Below are positions 39,426 to 61,800 of a stretch of 64,000 bases of DNA, one piece after another (position 1 is the stretch's first letter; the number at the start of each line of letters is the position of its first letter). The translations under genes were made by a program, and so were the position numbers. The notes below the pieces were generated by a model. The model worked only from the letters and a program-made list of their open reading frames with translations. It was not told the DNA's origin and ran no database searches. This stretch comes from Xiphophorus maculatus (Eukaryota; Chordata; Actinopteri; Cyprinodontiformes; Poeciliidae), in the NCBI RefSeq assembly GCF_002775205.1, contig NC_036450.1:10024979-10088978 (forward strand), read 5' to 3'.

Positions 39426-41224
39426 CATTTCCAAAGTAATGTAGCTTTATGGCTGATGACCCTGACTGGAAAGATTTATCATAATTTATTAACTTATTTT
39501 GATTTCATTGTACATACATGGAGAGTACATATGTATATATATTTATTTATTTACTGGGACAAATGTTTGTATATTATTTGATTTAGCTCAGGGGCTTTTA
39601 TGTGGCTTTTTTAACTTACGTGACTGTTAGTGTTAATAACGTTTCATAGCACAGCTACACATTAACAATCTATGTTTTATGAATAAGCCCAATAGTATTG
39701 CCAAGCATAGAATAGAGGCAGTCTTCATTGTCTCATAAAGGAAAAATGCAAGCCTATGAGTGTAAGGAAATAAAATATGAGTTTCAGTAATAGATTAATC
39801 TCTTATCAGATAGTCCTCCACTAGATGGTGTTGTTTTTTGAAAGAATCTTCAGTGACCACTGCCTCAGTACAATACTGAATGTATGTGTAGAGTAATACA
39901 CATACATTCCTCAAAAAATGTTTAATTTGATCTTCAATTCTGTCTTTGTGACTCCTTAAAAAAACCCTTTACAAGTATTTGTCACAGCTTTGTAATAAGT
40001 TACCTCAAATAAATAGATTGGAACCAAATATATTTAAACTAGCAAAAAAAATATAGTAACTATATTTACCCATAAGCAAATTTCTAAAGACGATAAAGCT
40101 TTTTCACCCAAATTTGTTTCCTTGACACTTCATTGTTAGAATGTGGGAATTGGCAGACATTAGCAGTTAAGACACAGTGGGTACAAAACTATTAACATTC
40201 AGACAGTGTTCCAGGGGTGTGAGCTGCTCTGTGCCACCTCTAGTCTCATGAGATATGGCCACTAAAACCACAAGCACAGGGTTACTGCTTAGTCTTTTCT
40301 GGGCAGCAGTAGCTTCGGTGTGAACTAAATATCTTGTCACACCAATTTTCTCTGATGCATCATTTTATCCATGTTGCATTTTAGGAAGGCTTTTTCCCCA
40401 AGGTAGTGCCCTGTGAATTTAAATAGACTCTCTCCCTTTCAGCACACTGCGGTAGAGAAGTAGCTCCAAATCAATGTGTCTTAGTTCTGTGCCAAAGAAT
40501 TCAAGTTATGAGATTAAATGGAAGGGGAAGTTGGAGAGCAACAGGAAATGAAAATAGGGAATTATGTAAAATGTTTTACTTGTGGTATGAAAGAGTTTAC
40601 TGCAAAAACCTACTGTACACTTTAAGTGAGGTCAGCTAATGTCACGATTTATTACAAAAGAATCTCCACTACAATCAGCAGCATCTATTATGGACATATG
40701 CTCTCCTCAGTGGTGTTATGGTTGCAATTCATGGCATGTTTCTGCTAAATGTGGCAGCGTGGGTTATAGTAAAACATAATCCTGGTTTAATTCAGAGATG
40801 GCTGCATAAAATAGGAGGAATTCGTTTTTAATCATCTTGTATTTGTTTCTGTAATTTCAATCTATTTCTGATTAGTTTTCTTTTGATTCATTATGTAGTT
40901 TGATTTATTTTGTCTTGCAATCTTGCCACATAAGTTGTCAGTAGTTCCCCACACTCACACCTCGTCACACTAGTCTTTCATTTATGATCAGTATAATTGT
41001 CCACACTCAGTAATCTCCTTCCTCAGCACTTTTACTTCCTGCTTCTCTCATTTCTCTTGGTTTGTCCAGTCCTCCTATTTTCTGAACATGTATTGTTTTG
41101 TTTTGTTGTGCAATGTTTTTGCCTTTTTTGTTACCCTTGAGTCTCAATTTAATGATTAAAGTTTCTCCAAATATTTCTGGATCTGTTTCTTTTCTCTAGC
41201 AGAGTGCCACAAGATTATGTTTAG

Positions 41225-41460
41225 CTTTTTGAGAACCGGACAGGTCACCAGTCCATAGCAGTGCAACAAACAGGACATAAAACCATACACACACGCCACT
41301 CAAATCTAAGGACAATTTTAGAAAAACTAATTAGCTTAACAGTTAAAGCTGAGTATTTTCACGCATGCAGTGAGAACATGCAAATTCCATGTGGGAAAAG
41401 CCCAGGTTGGCATTTGATTGTAAACTATTGGAATTTGGATTGGAAACAATCTAATTTTAC
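41225..41460 (-). mobile_element. Diverged SINE, antisense
   Basis: The reverse complement carries the body of the same SINE family seen at 48878-49141: 'aattagtttttctaaaattg', a 'gtgtgtgtatggtttta' stretch and 'tttgcatgttctcactgcat'. It is old and heavily mutated. It keeps the internal region that the copy at 48878 lacks. Confidence 0.65.
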
Positions 41461-42379
41461 CCAATTGCTAATGCACCAGACAGTGCATTAGATAATGTAT
41501 GTAAACACTAGTTGAAAATTGTGTACGCTGTTAAAAAACATCCCCAGATGTTCCTCTTGCTCCGACTTTGCTCAATATCTGGAAAAGTGGCCAAAATGGA
41601 CTTAATAGTGTTGTTCACTACAACTGTCACCATTCATGACTTCTTCTTATGTTTCCTGATTGATTAAAAGTGCATCCTGAAAGATGTAGCTCAATGAAGC
41701 AAATCCCAGACGGAGCACTGAAGGGAGAAGAAAATCAAGCGGAACTGCAGGAAGGAAATGGCCAGACTTGGAGGGGGCTGGAAGGATGTAAAGCCAAACT
41801 TAACTTGTTAAAGGGTGACAAAAAATATTGAGATTGGAGCCCAGGTTTACATCCCAGCTGGATTGCATTCAAACAAAAGCATCATCACCCGTTTATTTAT
41901 GATTTATAAATTGAAAAGAAATATTTTTATCTCAGCATGCCTTTCCTTAAATTTTTTCTCAACTAATTTGTGCAGCTTTGTTTCATGCAGATGCTGTGTT
42001 TAATTTGATCCCTGATTGCACCTTCGTTTACTTCAGTGTGTTTGAGCGACTAGAAATGTAAAATCAGTGTCCGAAAAAGTCTTTTTTTTTTTGGACACAA
42101 ATAAAACATGAACGGTGCTTTATTTCGACTTTTTAATTAATTATAGGCATTTTATGTCATTGTTCTTGTAATGGTTTTAATGCTGCTGTTGTCAGCTTAC
42201 AATTTTAGTCGATAGCATTTAAAATAAAAGACATGAATACAAAAGAAGCTGCTTTTAGAGGCTATCCTGGAATTTGTACTCTTGTTATGCATTGGTGAGG
42301 GATACAACTGCTTGTGATTATTACACTTTTCAGGCTATTTCATTTTTCAATGCAGCATCTTGGAAATTAGAGTAACATG

Positions 42380-50925
<8,546 letters not shown>

Positions 50926-52810
50926 CGCGGGGGCTCGTCCCGAGCCTCTCGGCGGTGTTGATGTGTACCTCGACCCGCTGGCCCCTCCCCACCTGTCCCA
51001 CCAGTGTCCTGGTTATCCGCTTTCCTGCTTTGAGAGGAAATAAAAACAACTCCCACCTCCCCTCTATGCCCCCCCACCACCTCTGTTGCCGCCAGCCTTC
51101 GGAAGGCTTCCTGACTGTTTACAGCTGTGGACTCCAGACTTAAATTAAAAACCAGACCTAACCATTGCTAGTTAAATTTTCAAGCAATTTTTCTTTTTAA
51201 TTTGCAGAGCTTCACTGGGCATGCATCAGCATGAGTGTGTTTGTATGTTGAAGTTCATGTGAGCATGCTCACAACGGATTTCTCCCACATTGCATCACAA
51301 CATGTCAGTCCTCTAAGACTCTGAATATTTGTCATGTCAGCCTTTTCTTTTTTTTTTTTTGGCCTCTGAAAATGTTTTTGTCCGTGTGAGAAAAATTGTG
51401 CAGTAAGTGGGATAAAGCAGCGTCCATATGGATACAGGAGAGCACTGAGGAGCTGGCCAGCCAATAAAACGACATTACTGCAAACAATCAAGTCACTGTT
51501 GTACCTTAGCTATCAACTAATTGGTCATGGGGTTGGACTTTTTTTTTTACTTTGTTTGGGGGGGTTGAATTTTGATAAATGTTTTTAGCAATGCTTGGAA
51601 TGTCCCAGTAGAAGCAAAAACACGGGTGGGGTGGGAGTTCTGGAAAGATTTCATTATTGATCACATTCTCAAATCCTGACTGGCTATTGAACTTATTTAT
51701 GCTGGTGAGAAACAATGTGGCCAAAATTTCATCCTGTTTTTTCTCTTAGTGTGTCAGAAGACACATTTACCTCCTCTTGTTTTGAGACCTGAGTGCATGT
51801 TTGAGGCCAAGTCTACCTGCCTACTTTGAGTACAAACAAAACATTGGAGCATTTTTTTATTTTTAATTTTAAGAGAAGTGCCAAGCATTTTTTAGCTAAG
51901 CAGTGGCTGTAGTCTAGATCACCAACTTTGTTAGCAACTAGCAGCCTGTCAAGCGTAAAAATGGAACTCTGGCATCTAAATTTTCCGTTTTCTTCAAGGT
52001 GAAATAATTCTTATGTTTTATTTAATGTACTGATTCCCTTGAGTTGAGATGATGTTTTTATTTTCACATTTCTTAAAATTAAACAACCCTAGTAGTATCC
52101 ATGTCCACATTGTGCAACAGGACCCCCAAAGATTAAACAGTTCTGCAAACGATGCAGCTTTCTGTAGAAATGCGAAACCATTTCTCCATCTTTTTTAGTT
52201 TTTTACTGCATAATGTTTAAATCGACGCTCGGCCAAATACGCCAAGGTATTGTGCAGCTTTGAACTGTAACTTTTCTCTTTGGTCAGTTTTGAATCAAGT
52301 ATTTTAAAATGAGTAATGTTATTTAAAGGGTGACTTACTAAAAGGGAAAAAAAAAATGCCTGCTGGTTGCCTACGTGCATGACCTCTTGGCCAGTATCGG
52401 TGGTCTCGCCTGGTCATATGCTGCTTGTCATTTATTTCATTAAACAAAGTTTTCCTTTATTATTATATTTTTTTAAAAATAAATCCAGAATGTTTTTTTT
52501 TTTTTGCCAGGATTATTTAAATCTAGTTGAGCAATACACCTTGAGCATTTCCCTACTTGAGATGAACTTCTTTTCTCTTGCTTTCGAGTTATTTTGTAAT
52601 GGCATTAACAGTATTACTGTGCTCATTTTTTCCCCCCCTCATAATTCTAATTAAGTCTTTTTTTGTCCTTCAAAAAAAATCAAATTGTGCCTTTTTATTT
52701 TTAATACCATTTACATGTGTTAATATTTCCCATGGTTAACACCTGTGCTGGTAATGACCCTTTATGTACAGAACAAGTAAATAAAATTTATGTCTACTTC
52801 TTTAAGCCGT
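50926..52810 (+). other. crkl: crkl 3' UTR with poly(A) signal
   Basis: No ORF follows the TGA at 50923-50925. AATAAA at 52780-52785 sits in a T-rich, UTR-like context and gives a 3' UTR of about 1.9 kb. A long 3' UTR is typical of CRKL in other vertebrates. Earlier AATAAA-like hexamers (for example near 51041) could be alternative sites. Confidence 0.6.
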
Positions 52811-53609
52811 TCTCTCTGGAATCTTTTCACTGTGCCCTACATGTGATGTGACAGATGGGTGGGTGGTTGTTTGCAGCAGCTCTGGCGTCACCGCTTGTGT
52901 TTCTGGAGCACAGGACAGTTATTTTTTTATTTTTTTTTTTTTAAAGAAAGTTCCAGTTTTGACTCTTGTCTGCACCCAGGAGAAAGAAAGCAATTAATGA
53001 ATTTTAATGAGGTGCTAAGAAAAGAACGTCAGCTGACCCAGAGACAGGAACAGGAACAGGAAAAGTTTTCAAGGGCAGCTTTGCGTGTGTCCATGTGGCG
53101 TGTTTGTCCGGCACTTTGCATTTGTTTTTCAATTCACAATGCGGTAGAGTTGAAATGCTGATTTATATTTAGGTGGAATAGTTCTCCACACAAAGATGCT
53201 ATTGGAACGCTAAAATTAAGATTTAAACATTTTGACAAATGTTAAACAGTGACAACTGCATGTGAACGGGGTTAGAAGGCACTAACGATGTGGCGTTCAA
53301 CATCTGAATTTAAATAGTTTATATCTGAGCATTAGTGGAGATTAAGAGGAAGCGAAACCTTAATTCTGTTTTTGTCATGTGAGAATATCTGACTGAATTT
53401 TCATATTAGGTCGGGAGATGATTCTGTAAAGATGACTGTAGTTCCACGATTTAAACAAAAATATTTCTGCAATACAGTCAATTTATTTTTGTGTTAATCA
53501 TTAAATGTGCCTGTAAAAGGGAAGCAAGGAAGAAAATGAAATGATTATGCATTTGCTACCTTTGCTTTAATGATGAATTGACAAGAAATGCTGACGGCTA
53601 CAGGAGGCT

Positions 53610-54290
53610 GCAAAAGTATTCATAGCCCTTGAACCTTTCAGCTGCTCATGTTACAACCACAAGCTTCATAGTATTTTTACTGGGACTAGAGCAGTGGTGT
53701 CCCAACTTTCTGCCATGCTTGTCAAAACTGGCAAGTTGAAAGTACAAGAAAATTTATTAAGATTTTTTTATTATGCTACTCAATAAACTAAACATTTTTA
53801 AAGATTTCTGAGGTAGTAGTAGCTTTTATTTCCAGCACTTAGGACAGGAAATGGGCAGAGAGAAAAGTGGGAAGACATGCAGCGTAGAATCAAACCTAGG
53901 ATAGCGCGATATACGATGCTCCCACTTTACCACTACACCACACACTGCCCCAAAACATTTTGATTATGCAAAGTCATCAAATTTGAGTTCAAATGGTTTG
54001 TAAATCATAGATCCAAAACATGTTGGTCCTGTTAAAAAGCAATGTCCTGTATTTTCTATGTCTAGAAATGTATTTTTAGTTTATTCTTGATACCAAAAAC
54101 AAGAAACTGGGTCACTCCTGCTTCAAAAAGGTCTGCTTTATTTAGCAAAGTTTAGGTAAATAATTCAGATAAATAACATTAATGTGTAACTGGTAGAGAT
54201 GCATGGTAACTGGATTTAATTAATACATGCCACACTTTTCAGATTTTATTTCCAAATATTTCCACATCACAATCTTTAGCTTTGCTTTTA
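53610..54290. mobile_element. Tc1 element (family A) interrupted by a SINE
   Basis: One end lies at about 53615-53685 ('aaaagtattcatagcccttg', 'catgttacaaccacaagctt') and a second piece at about 54225-54290 ('gccacacttttcagatttta'). The sequence between contains the SINE at 53835-53955 and unassigned DNA. This suggests nested insertion. Confidence 0.55.
53835..53955 (-). mobile_element. tRNA-derived SINE head, antisense
   Basis: The reverse complement matches the SINE at 63870-63985. The plus strand shows 'gtgggaagacatgcagcgta', a diverged B box in 'gaatcaaacctaggat', 'agcgcgatatacgatgctcc' and 'accactacaccacac'. It is older than the 63870 copy. Confidence 0.65.
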
Positions 54291-55129
54291 AGTTAATATC
54301 TCCACAAAATGCAGTTTTGGGCCATAACATAAAACATAAAGAAGTTTAGGGTGTATGTGTGTGTATGAGTTGGATCTTTTAAAGTGATTTAGAGTTGATC
54401 CTGTTTCTATATTTGCCCTATATTGCATTCTGTGTGTTTATCTCAGAGAGGTTTTTATGTATCGAGCTGATTTGGTATTGAAGCAAATCAATGTATTCCT
54501 CAGAACTGCCTGTGATTGGCTGTAGCTCCGGAGTAAACAAGCTTAATGAATCCAACTTAGCCAGGTCTGACCTCTCCTCCGGGCACAACTTGTATGCATG
54601 TGTGTGTTTGTGTGTTTCAGGGTCGATGTGCTGCAGTCCATTAGTGCTGCCTTTAAGTCAGCTTCACTGCCTGCGAACATGCAGTTTGATCAAGTGATGC
54701 AAGGTACTGTGCAGAAATATGAACAGGACGTTGGATTTTGCTTCTGTAGTTTTGTGTCTTATTGTATTACATGGAAATGAATGAGTAAAGTCAAAATTAA
54801 AGTAAAAAATAGAATTGAAAATATAAATCCCCACCACAAATGTAAGAGTGGAGATGGAGACGTTATGTATGTTCATTTTCACACATCCAAGCAAACCTTG
54901 TTAAGGGGTTGGCTTGTTTTCTGCACACTTGCAACAAGAGGAAGTTCAAATTATATAGCCTGGTTTATAAATATGCTTACCAGAAATGTCATAAAAGTTG
55001 AGTCTGACATTATCACTGTATGAATTTGAAGTTAATAGTCTATACTGTACACTTATTCACATGTAGCTCTTCATGACAAAAAACGTGAAAGTGCTAAAAA
55101 ATCTGGAATTTTTTAATAGTATTGGACAG

Positions 55130-56825
55130 GTGTAACTTTAACATATAAAAGCCAACCCCATCTTTATTCTGTCATCGATTTTTTGGATGGATGCTTATTC
55201 AAAAGCCAACATGATCTACATTCTTGCAAAGTCTTGAAACAGATTCTTGATCAGTTTTAGGTCTGAGCTTTAACTGGGCCTTTCTCACACATATAAATAT
55301 GCTTTAATCTAAACCTTTGCATTGCATCTCTGGCTGTATGTCAAGGCTTGTTGTCTTGCTGGAAGGTAACCCTCCTCTCTGCAGCCTTTAACTGGTTCTT
55401 CCACAGTTGTGCTCTGTTTGGCTCCTTGATAAGTTTCCCTGCAGGTGTTTTTACCGAGTGCTTCATATCCTTGAAAACACGTAAAATTAAACAACATTTT
55501 CAGGGTCTCAAAAGAATTTTAATTTTAGATCAAGTCCATTAAATTGCTTAAAATTGTAACTGATTTAGTTTTGTGCCACTTTTCACACCTGTATACATTT
55601 TGCATAGCAGCTTACACACTAGTTCTGTCTTAACAGAAGCACCAATATTTCTCAGCCTGAAAACAGTACTTCTAGAATTAAAATAAATGTAGTTGGAGAG
55701 CTTAAAGTAATAGATTAACATCGGTACAAGTACCATGGAGTTTGATTCGTTATTTCAATCTATTATGCTAAAAAATGAAATCAAACTTCTAAAAGGAAAA
55801 CGTTGTCAATCTGCATACTTGCAAACCAGGACATTTGTGCAGGGAACTTTCTTTAGCACAACACCTGGCTGATGTAGTTATGCAGCATCATTCTGAGGTT
55901 GTCGCTATCGCACCTTTCTGCAACAAATTATATCAATGTCTGTAAATAAAACAGAATAAAAACCTGTCCATAAGCATTGTTTTTATGCTGAAGTTTTTTA
56001 AGTGCATTTCAGAATTTAGAATAGCCAAGAGATGCAATATACATTTCATATTTATATTATACATTACATCTCATTCTGCACGACATCTGCAAAGTTTGAA
56101 AATTGGAGCTTTTGCTCCCAGGTCAAACAACGTAAACCTAAATTGATTTAGTGGGAAAACTGTCAAAGCAACAGTTAATACTATTTAGTTTTATGGAATG
56201 ATGAGGTAAAACCTTGAACCACGGTATACTACTAGTGTTTGTAACTGTAACAACTGTAACTATGCAGGCTGCTGGAAAATCATAAAACATATTCACGAGT
56301 GTTCTTAAAGTTCTCAAATTTGACATTCTTAAAATATTAACTCTACCTGTAGTTTCTGGAGAAATGCTTCCCCACTTCATGATGCTGCCACTACCATATT
56401 TCATGGAGAGGGCTGTGTGTTCTTGGTGATCTGTTAGTTTTCTTCCACACATAGGATTTTGAATGTGAACTAAAGAAAGTTCAATATTTGTCTTACATAA
56501 CCAGAAAACCTTCTTTCACATGTTTTCTGTTTCCCACATGGCTTGAGGAAACAAACAAGCAGGTTGTCATAATGACTTTCAGCTTTCATTGTGCTACTCT
56601 TCCAGCTCCAAAGTTTAGGGAATTGGTTGCTTTGGGTTTCATTTAGTAAAGATGGGTGAATAGAAAAACTACATTTTCAAATTATTTCTTAAAAGAAAGA
56701 TAAGTATTATTTGATGTGCTACAATTTGTCTATACCATGGAAATCTAATAAAATATGTTGAAGTCTTTTGGGAAATATGACAATCTGGAATCGGGGTGTG
56801 AATACTTTCGTGAGGAACTTCATTT
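55130..56825 (-). mobile_element. Tc1 element (family A), antisense, split by about 0.9 kb
   Basis: The 55180-55430 part carries 'aaagtcttgaaacagattct', 'tttaactgggcctttctcac' and 'ggcttgttgtcttgctggaa'. The 56330-56600 part carries 'tgatgctgccactaccatat', 'ctgttagttttcttccacac' and 'cccacatggcttgaggaaac'. The 56690-56825 part is the terminal arm. The intervening 55430-56330 is unassigned and may be a later insertion. Confidence 0.7.
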
Positions 56826-58404
56826 CTAGAACATCAAACAGTTACATAACCATTGTGTAATCAAACTCCCTCTTATTCCGGAGCCACCATGTCTTTTTGT
56901 TAAACCCTCAAACTCATCAAGTGACTAAAACCAAATGTCCTCCATAGCTGATCCTTCTCTGAAAGCACTTTGTACAACGACGTTAAAAGTAATGGCTTTC
57001 AACGAAAAACATGTCAGTGAATGTGCTTTAGAATATATTCTATAGCAACCCAGCTCCCTTAGGCTCTGTATGTGTCCCAGATAGAGCTTCTCTTCTCCAT
57101 CTTCTGAAACATTTACAGTGGCAGACGTTCCGGCCGTCTGCTGGGGGTAGCATGCCAGAGCGCGAGGGTGACTCCACATTGAGCTGTCTGCCATCTCTTT
57201 CTCAGGTCAGATGCTTTGCTTTGGGAGAATCTAATTGCTTTTATGCATCCTCAAGCCTCAGTAGTGTTATGTTTAATCTTACTTTTACACAGAAGATTTC
57301 AGTATAGGTCTTTTTTGAGATATCTAAAATGTGAAGGCACTAATAGCTACTCAGTTTCTGCTTGCTACAAGAACATTTTTTGGAATTTATGAAGCTTTTT
57401 TTTTTGTATTTCAGTAAGTCAACTCAAACTTAAATCATCCTGCTCAACATACCAGGAGGTGGGGAGATGGTCTCTGACTTTGGAACCCAAAGAGATGGAG
57501 ATGGGTTGGTGGTGGAGGAGCTGAAGAGAACAAAGCAGAAGCTGACAGGCAGGCGAATAAAATGCAGAGTACAGCTGGACGTTTTGCAGCTTAAATAATC
57601 CTTAGGGTATGTTTGATTTATCCTCAAAAGTTTGATAAAAGTCACATGTAAGGCAGCAGCACGGCTTGAGATGACTGCATGATTTGCAAATGTCACCTTG
57701 TTTGTGAAAACATGCACAAAATCGCATTCACTGACTCATCAGTTTGCATCAAATCAATACTTTTTTGTTAGTTGCTCAAATTAACTGTTAAGTAGTTGAG
57801 TTACTTCTCAACTATGTACCGGTAACTGAGTAGTTACATAGGTGTTGGATGTCAAATATAGATTTTTGAACCAATAGGTCACACAGCTTAGCTTAGCTTA
57901 TAATATGGTTCTGTTGCAGGTGTCGGCAGAAATGAAAACGGGAACTTGATATGACTTGCAAAGAAGGCCATGAATAAAACATAATACCAAACATTATTAA
58001 TCATAACTGAATGAAAGGGAAATTTAACTAGTGAGGTACATGTATGGTTAAAGAAATAAAACCTTAGCATCTGATTGTTGCAGAGGGTCTATCATAGCAC
58101 CTTCATGCCTACTAAAATGTTAACAAACACTAACTATTTTGAGTCAATGCTTAATAGACATTTTATGGTTTTATTGTTTTGAAGCAGTTGTACAGTCACC
58201 CATCATGCAGGAGGGATACAAATCAGCACATTTCATTTGCTTACCTAGCTTTTGACTTTAGACCAGAGTGGCAGCACAGCAGGCTGAATAAATTCTGAAT
58301 CCCATTGGTCAAGAAACAGATTTAACCCAAAGCACATTCCATTAAACACCCCTCATGTTGATAATCCAAAATAAAAGGAATAATGTAAAGCCAAACAGTG
58401 CCTT

Positions 58405-58640
58405 GTATTTAAAGCAGTTTTTTTCACATTTTGTCTCATTACAACCTCAAACTTTAGTAAAATATATGCGGTAGATTAACCACATGAAGTGACCAGAAAT
58501 GTATTAAAATTTTCCAAATTATTTTGCAAATAAAAATCTGAACCTGAAACATTTGTGTTCAGTTTCAGTGATGCCAATTACTTTCAAAAGTCACCTACTA
58601 AATAAAAATGTCATCAATGTGTGACTCAAGCTGAGCAGGA
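58405..58640 (+). mobile_element. Tc1 5' terminal fragment (family A)
   Basis: Contains 'tcacattttgtctcattaca' and 'acctcaaactttagtaaaat', then 'tgcaaataaaaatctga' and 'caaaagtcacctactaaata', in the order of the family A left arm. It lies just beyond the poly(A) signal of the T-box gene. Confidence 0.7.
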
Positions 58641-58781
58641 ATGCAGCCTCACAAACTGTTAAAAAGCCAACACTTTTTGCAAGCAGTATTTTGCAATATG
58701 GAAGAAAAGTGAGAGAATGTCGTCAGCATTCCTAACTGCAAAAGACAAAAACAAGGCCAATTCTTTTCAAAGTTTGTCAAA

Positions 58782-58787
58782 TTTATT
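58782..58787 (-). terminator. Poly(A) signal of the T-box gene
   Basis: TTTATT on the plus strand is AATAAA on the minus strand, about 66 nt beyond the stop codon at 58853-58855. It would give a very short 3' UTR. Confidence 0.6.
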
Positions 58788-58852
58788 CAACTGTATCCAA
58801 ATGTAGTTAAAGGCCCTCTTCTGGCAAGGCCATAACTGAACGGTGTCCAAGT

Positions 58853-61800
58853 TCACCAGCAGGAATAGGAGAACAGCGGGTACTGGCTCCAGTCTGCTGG
58901 GTTGCTGTGGGGGCCCTGTTGGTTGCTGTAGCGGTATTCCTGTTGCTGGGTGCTGCTCTCCGACGTGGAGAGCAGGTGAGGTGGAGCGTGGAGCAGTGTC
59001 TCTATTGGATCTCGGTTCCTGGGAGGTAACGGGAATCTGGGGTACTCCACTGATCTGAAGGGAAGAAACAGATCCAGTGACGTGTTATACAGAACATACT
59101 AGCATTTAGTTAATTATTTCTGAGTATTGGTGTTGCCGTTGTGTGAATCTTGTTATCATATTCTATCACGATCGGATGCTTATTTGTCACCTATGTCAGA
59201 TTTTCAAACCTGTAAGGTTGGTAGGCGGTGGATGCAGGAACCAGCTGTTCTTCACAGCCGTAGTTGTACTCCTGCTGCTCCAGGCGCTCAGTGTGGATGC
59301 TCTCTGATGAGCCCTGCTCTGGAGCCCAGGGGGAAAGGTGACCCGCCTTCAGTGACTGCTGTGTAGAGGCTGGCTTCTTTCTGACCTGTGCTGACTGAGA
59401 GGTAGAGGGCATCCTCTGCAGGCCTGACGAGGAAATACAACATCTATTTGTGAGATATATTCATCCATGCTAACTTGTGGTCATTTCATAGCCTCAGTTT
59501 TGAACGCAGGGCACCAGCAGTGCAGGGAACCTATTATAATCACAGTACATGACTAATTTGGTGTGTTAGCCACAGTTTGCAATCAGTTTATTTGGGTGAA
59601 ATGAAAAAGAAAATACCTGCTGCACTGTGAGAAGGACTTTTCCTGTCTTCTGTGTACTTTTTTGCAGGAGAACCTTTATTTGAATGGCATCTGGAAAACA
59701 AACAAACAAACAAAAAGCAGTAGTGTCATAATTGCCGTAATTTTAACAGAAACTCTTAAGGACACATACAGGCAGAGGAAAATACCTGAAGAGGCATCTG
59801 CTAATGTCCGATAAAATGCCAAAACATGTACCTTTTTCTGTGAGAATGAGTGCCTCCTTCCCTAAATCCTTTTGCAAATGGATTGTGGTCAATCTTCAGC
59901 CTGGTAATCTAAACAAAGACAGGAGAAAATAAATCAGTTTGCATTTGTAGGAAACAGCCATACAATTGTGAAGTAAATCAAAAAATCTCCTACTAAACGG
60001 CCATTATTCAGTCTGGTTTGTGCACATCTATCAGTATGTGGTTTGGCTCAGAATGGCTCCAAACTGCAACAAACAACCAGACCTATAAAGAGAACTTTCT
60101 CTCCATCCATGACTTTTACAGGTCAAAACAGGGCAGCTAACATCTCTGTAGATCCCACACATCCTGGACACAAACTGTTTAGATGTTTATTTAGAGGTAA
60201 GCATGGAAAATTGTTATTCGCAAAAAATAAGTCGCCACAGAGACAACTTCTTTCTCCAGGCTGTTCCTCTCATGAAAACTAACCAACATTTTCACATTGA
60301 TTCCATGAATATTTGCACTAATTTAATCCTGTTTTCCTCTTTTGTAAAAACTCTGCATATATAAGAAAAAAATATGTCAGAAATATTTTATTTATACGGT
60401 GGACATATTTAAAATGTCGGGAAGCACCGTGTAACCAAAGTCAAATTCCTTGTTTGTGTGCACCAACTTGGCCATATTCAGATTCTGATACTTTCAGAGA
60501 AAAGGTTCAGATGGTCTACATACTTGTTTTTTGCACTGTACGTGGGAAAGACGTGACGTTTTATTGCTACCTTTGGATTTTGGTAAGCGGTAACAGCAGT
60601 GAAAACCGTCTCTGGGAACGAGAAGGTCTGAAACGATCCCCAACACACAGTGTGTGGACTGTCCGCCTGTATCACATGAAACCGTGGGTAGTAACGATGC
60701 ATGGAGTGAAGGATAATCTAAAAGGCAAAACAAGGAAAGTGAGAATAAGTCACCCAGCATAAGGAGAGTTTAATGTTATATTTTAAGATTTAAGGTGTGA
60801 AACAGTGTTTTTACATGGCCATGCTGATCCAAGGTGTTGTTGGTGAGCTTCATCTTGAGGAAGGACAACGACTGCTTCATCCAGTGACTTCCTACAGCGG
60901 GGGAGTCCGGGTGAATGTATGTCCGACATGGGGGCTGGGGCTCAGACTTCCCTGCGACCTCCCACTGCTCCTTCTTCCACTACAGAGAGACAGATGGGGG
61001 GAGGGAGAGGTCCAACATTACCACATGAGAGACCTCAGGATATCAGTAATTAATCAAGATGCTCCAAGTAGCAAAAAAAAAAAAAAAAAAAATCCATTTT
61101 AATTTCTCTTAATGTTGGCATATTTCCAGGACTGTGACAATACTTTTATTTTTCTAAAGGAAAGTAATCACTCAGTTTTACATCTTGATCTTCACAGATC
61201 CCCCCCAAGGCTCTCCTGGAGAGGTTTGATTTGCACTACACTGTCTTCAAGTGCATGTTGACAGCAACCGCTTCCACCAAATGGGCCGCAAAAAACGATA
61301 GGGACTGCTGAATGTATGGGATGGCAGACTGCTCCTTGTTCATCGACTGTGAATGAGGCCGGGATGCTAATTGATTGGGCTTCCAGCTGGGAATGCACAA
61401 ACAGGAAGCAATGAAAGGCTTTGATATGCAGCAGTGAACGGTCGCAGGCAGACAGGGCAGAACTGTGTCTGACTGCCAACTGCTGTCTCTTATATTCTGC
61501 AGTCTGGTGGGTTAAATTCACAGAGGGGGGAAAAAAGAACATACTTGGGATGTGTTGAATGTGATCATACCTTGTATTTGACATTGTCTGCAGGGACGAT
61601 ATCCACCATGACGACATAATTTGCTAAAGGCTGAAGCCCAGATAGGCTTATGCTGCACTGTGGAAACATTCTCCTAAGATAAACAGTGTTAGAAGTTGCT
61701 TTAGCTGGTTTTTTTTGTTTATTTTGCAAATATTTTCCTCTTTACAACAGAGCTCTGCATAAATTAAGAGTTCATTGGAAAAACTTACTACCTTCCATGT

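Larger units (their letters stand above)
52811..58760. other. Repeat-rich spacer between crkl and the T-box gene
   Basis: Mostly family A Tc1 remnants (53610-54290, 55130-56825, 58405-58640) and an antisense SINE (53835-53955). Three plus-strand segments look like exons: 52980 to about 53090, 54621-54703 and 57117-57203. I cannot assign them to a family or join them in one frame, so they are treated as a finding rather than a gene. Confidence 0.5.

Noticed and set aside
56925-57194. Minus-strand 89-codon frame starting MADSSMWSHP
   Set aside because: It overlaps a plus-strand segment with better splice signals; neither strand has family support, so no gene is called.
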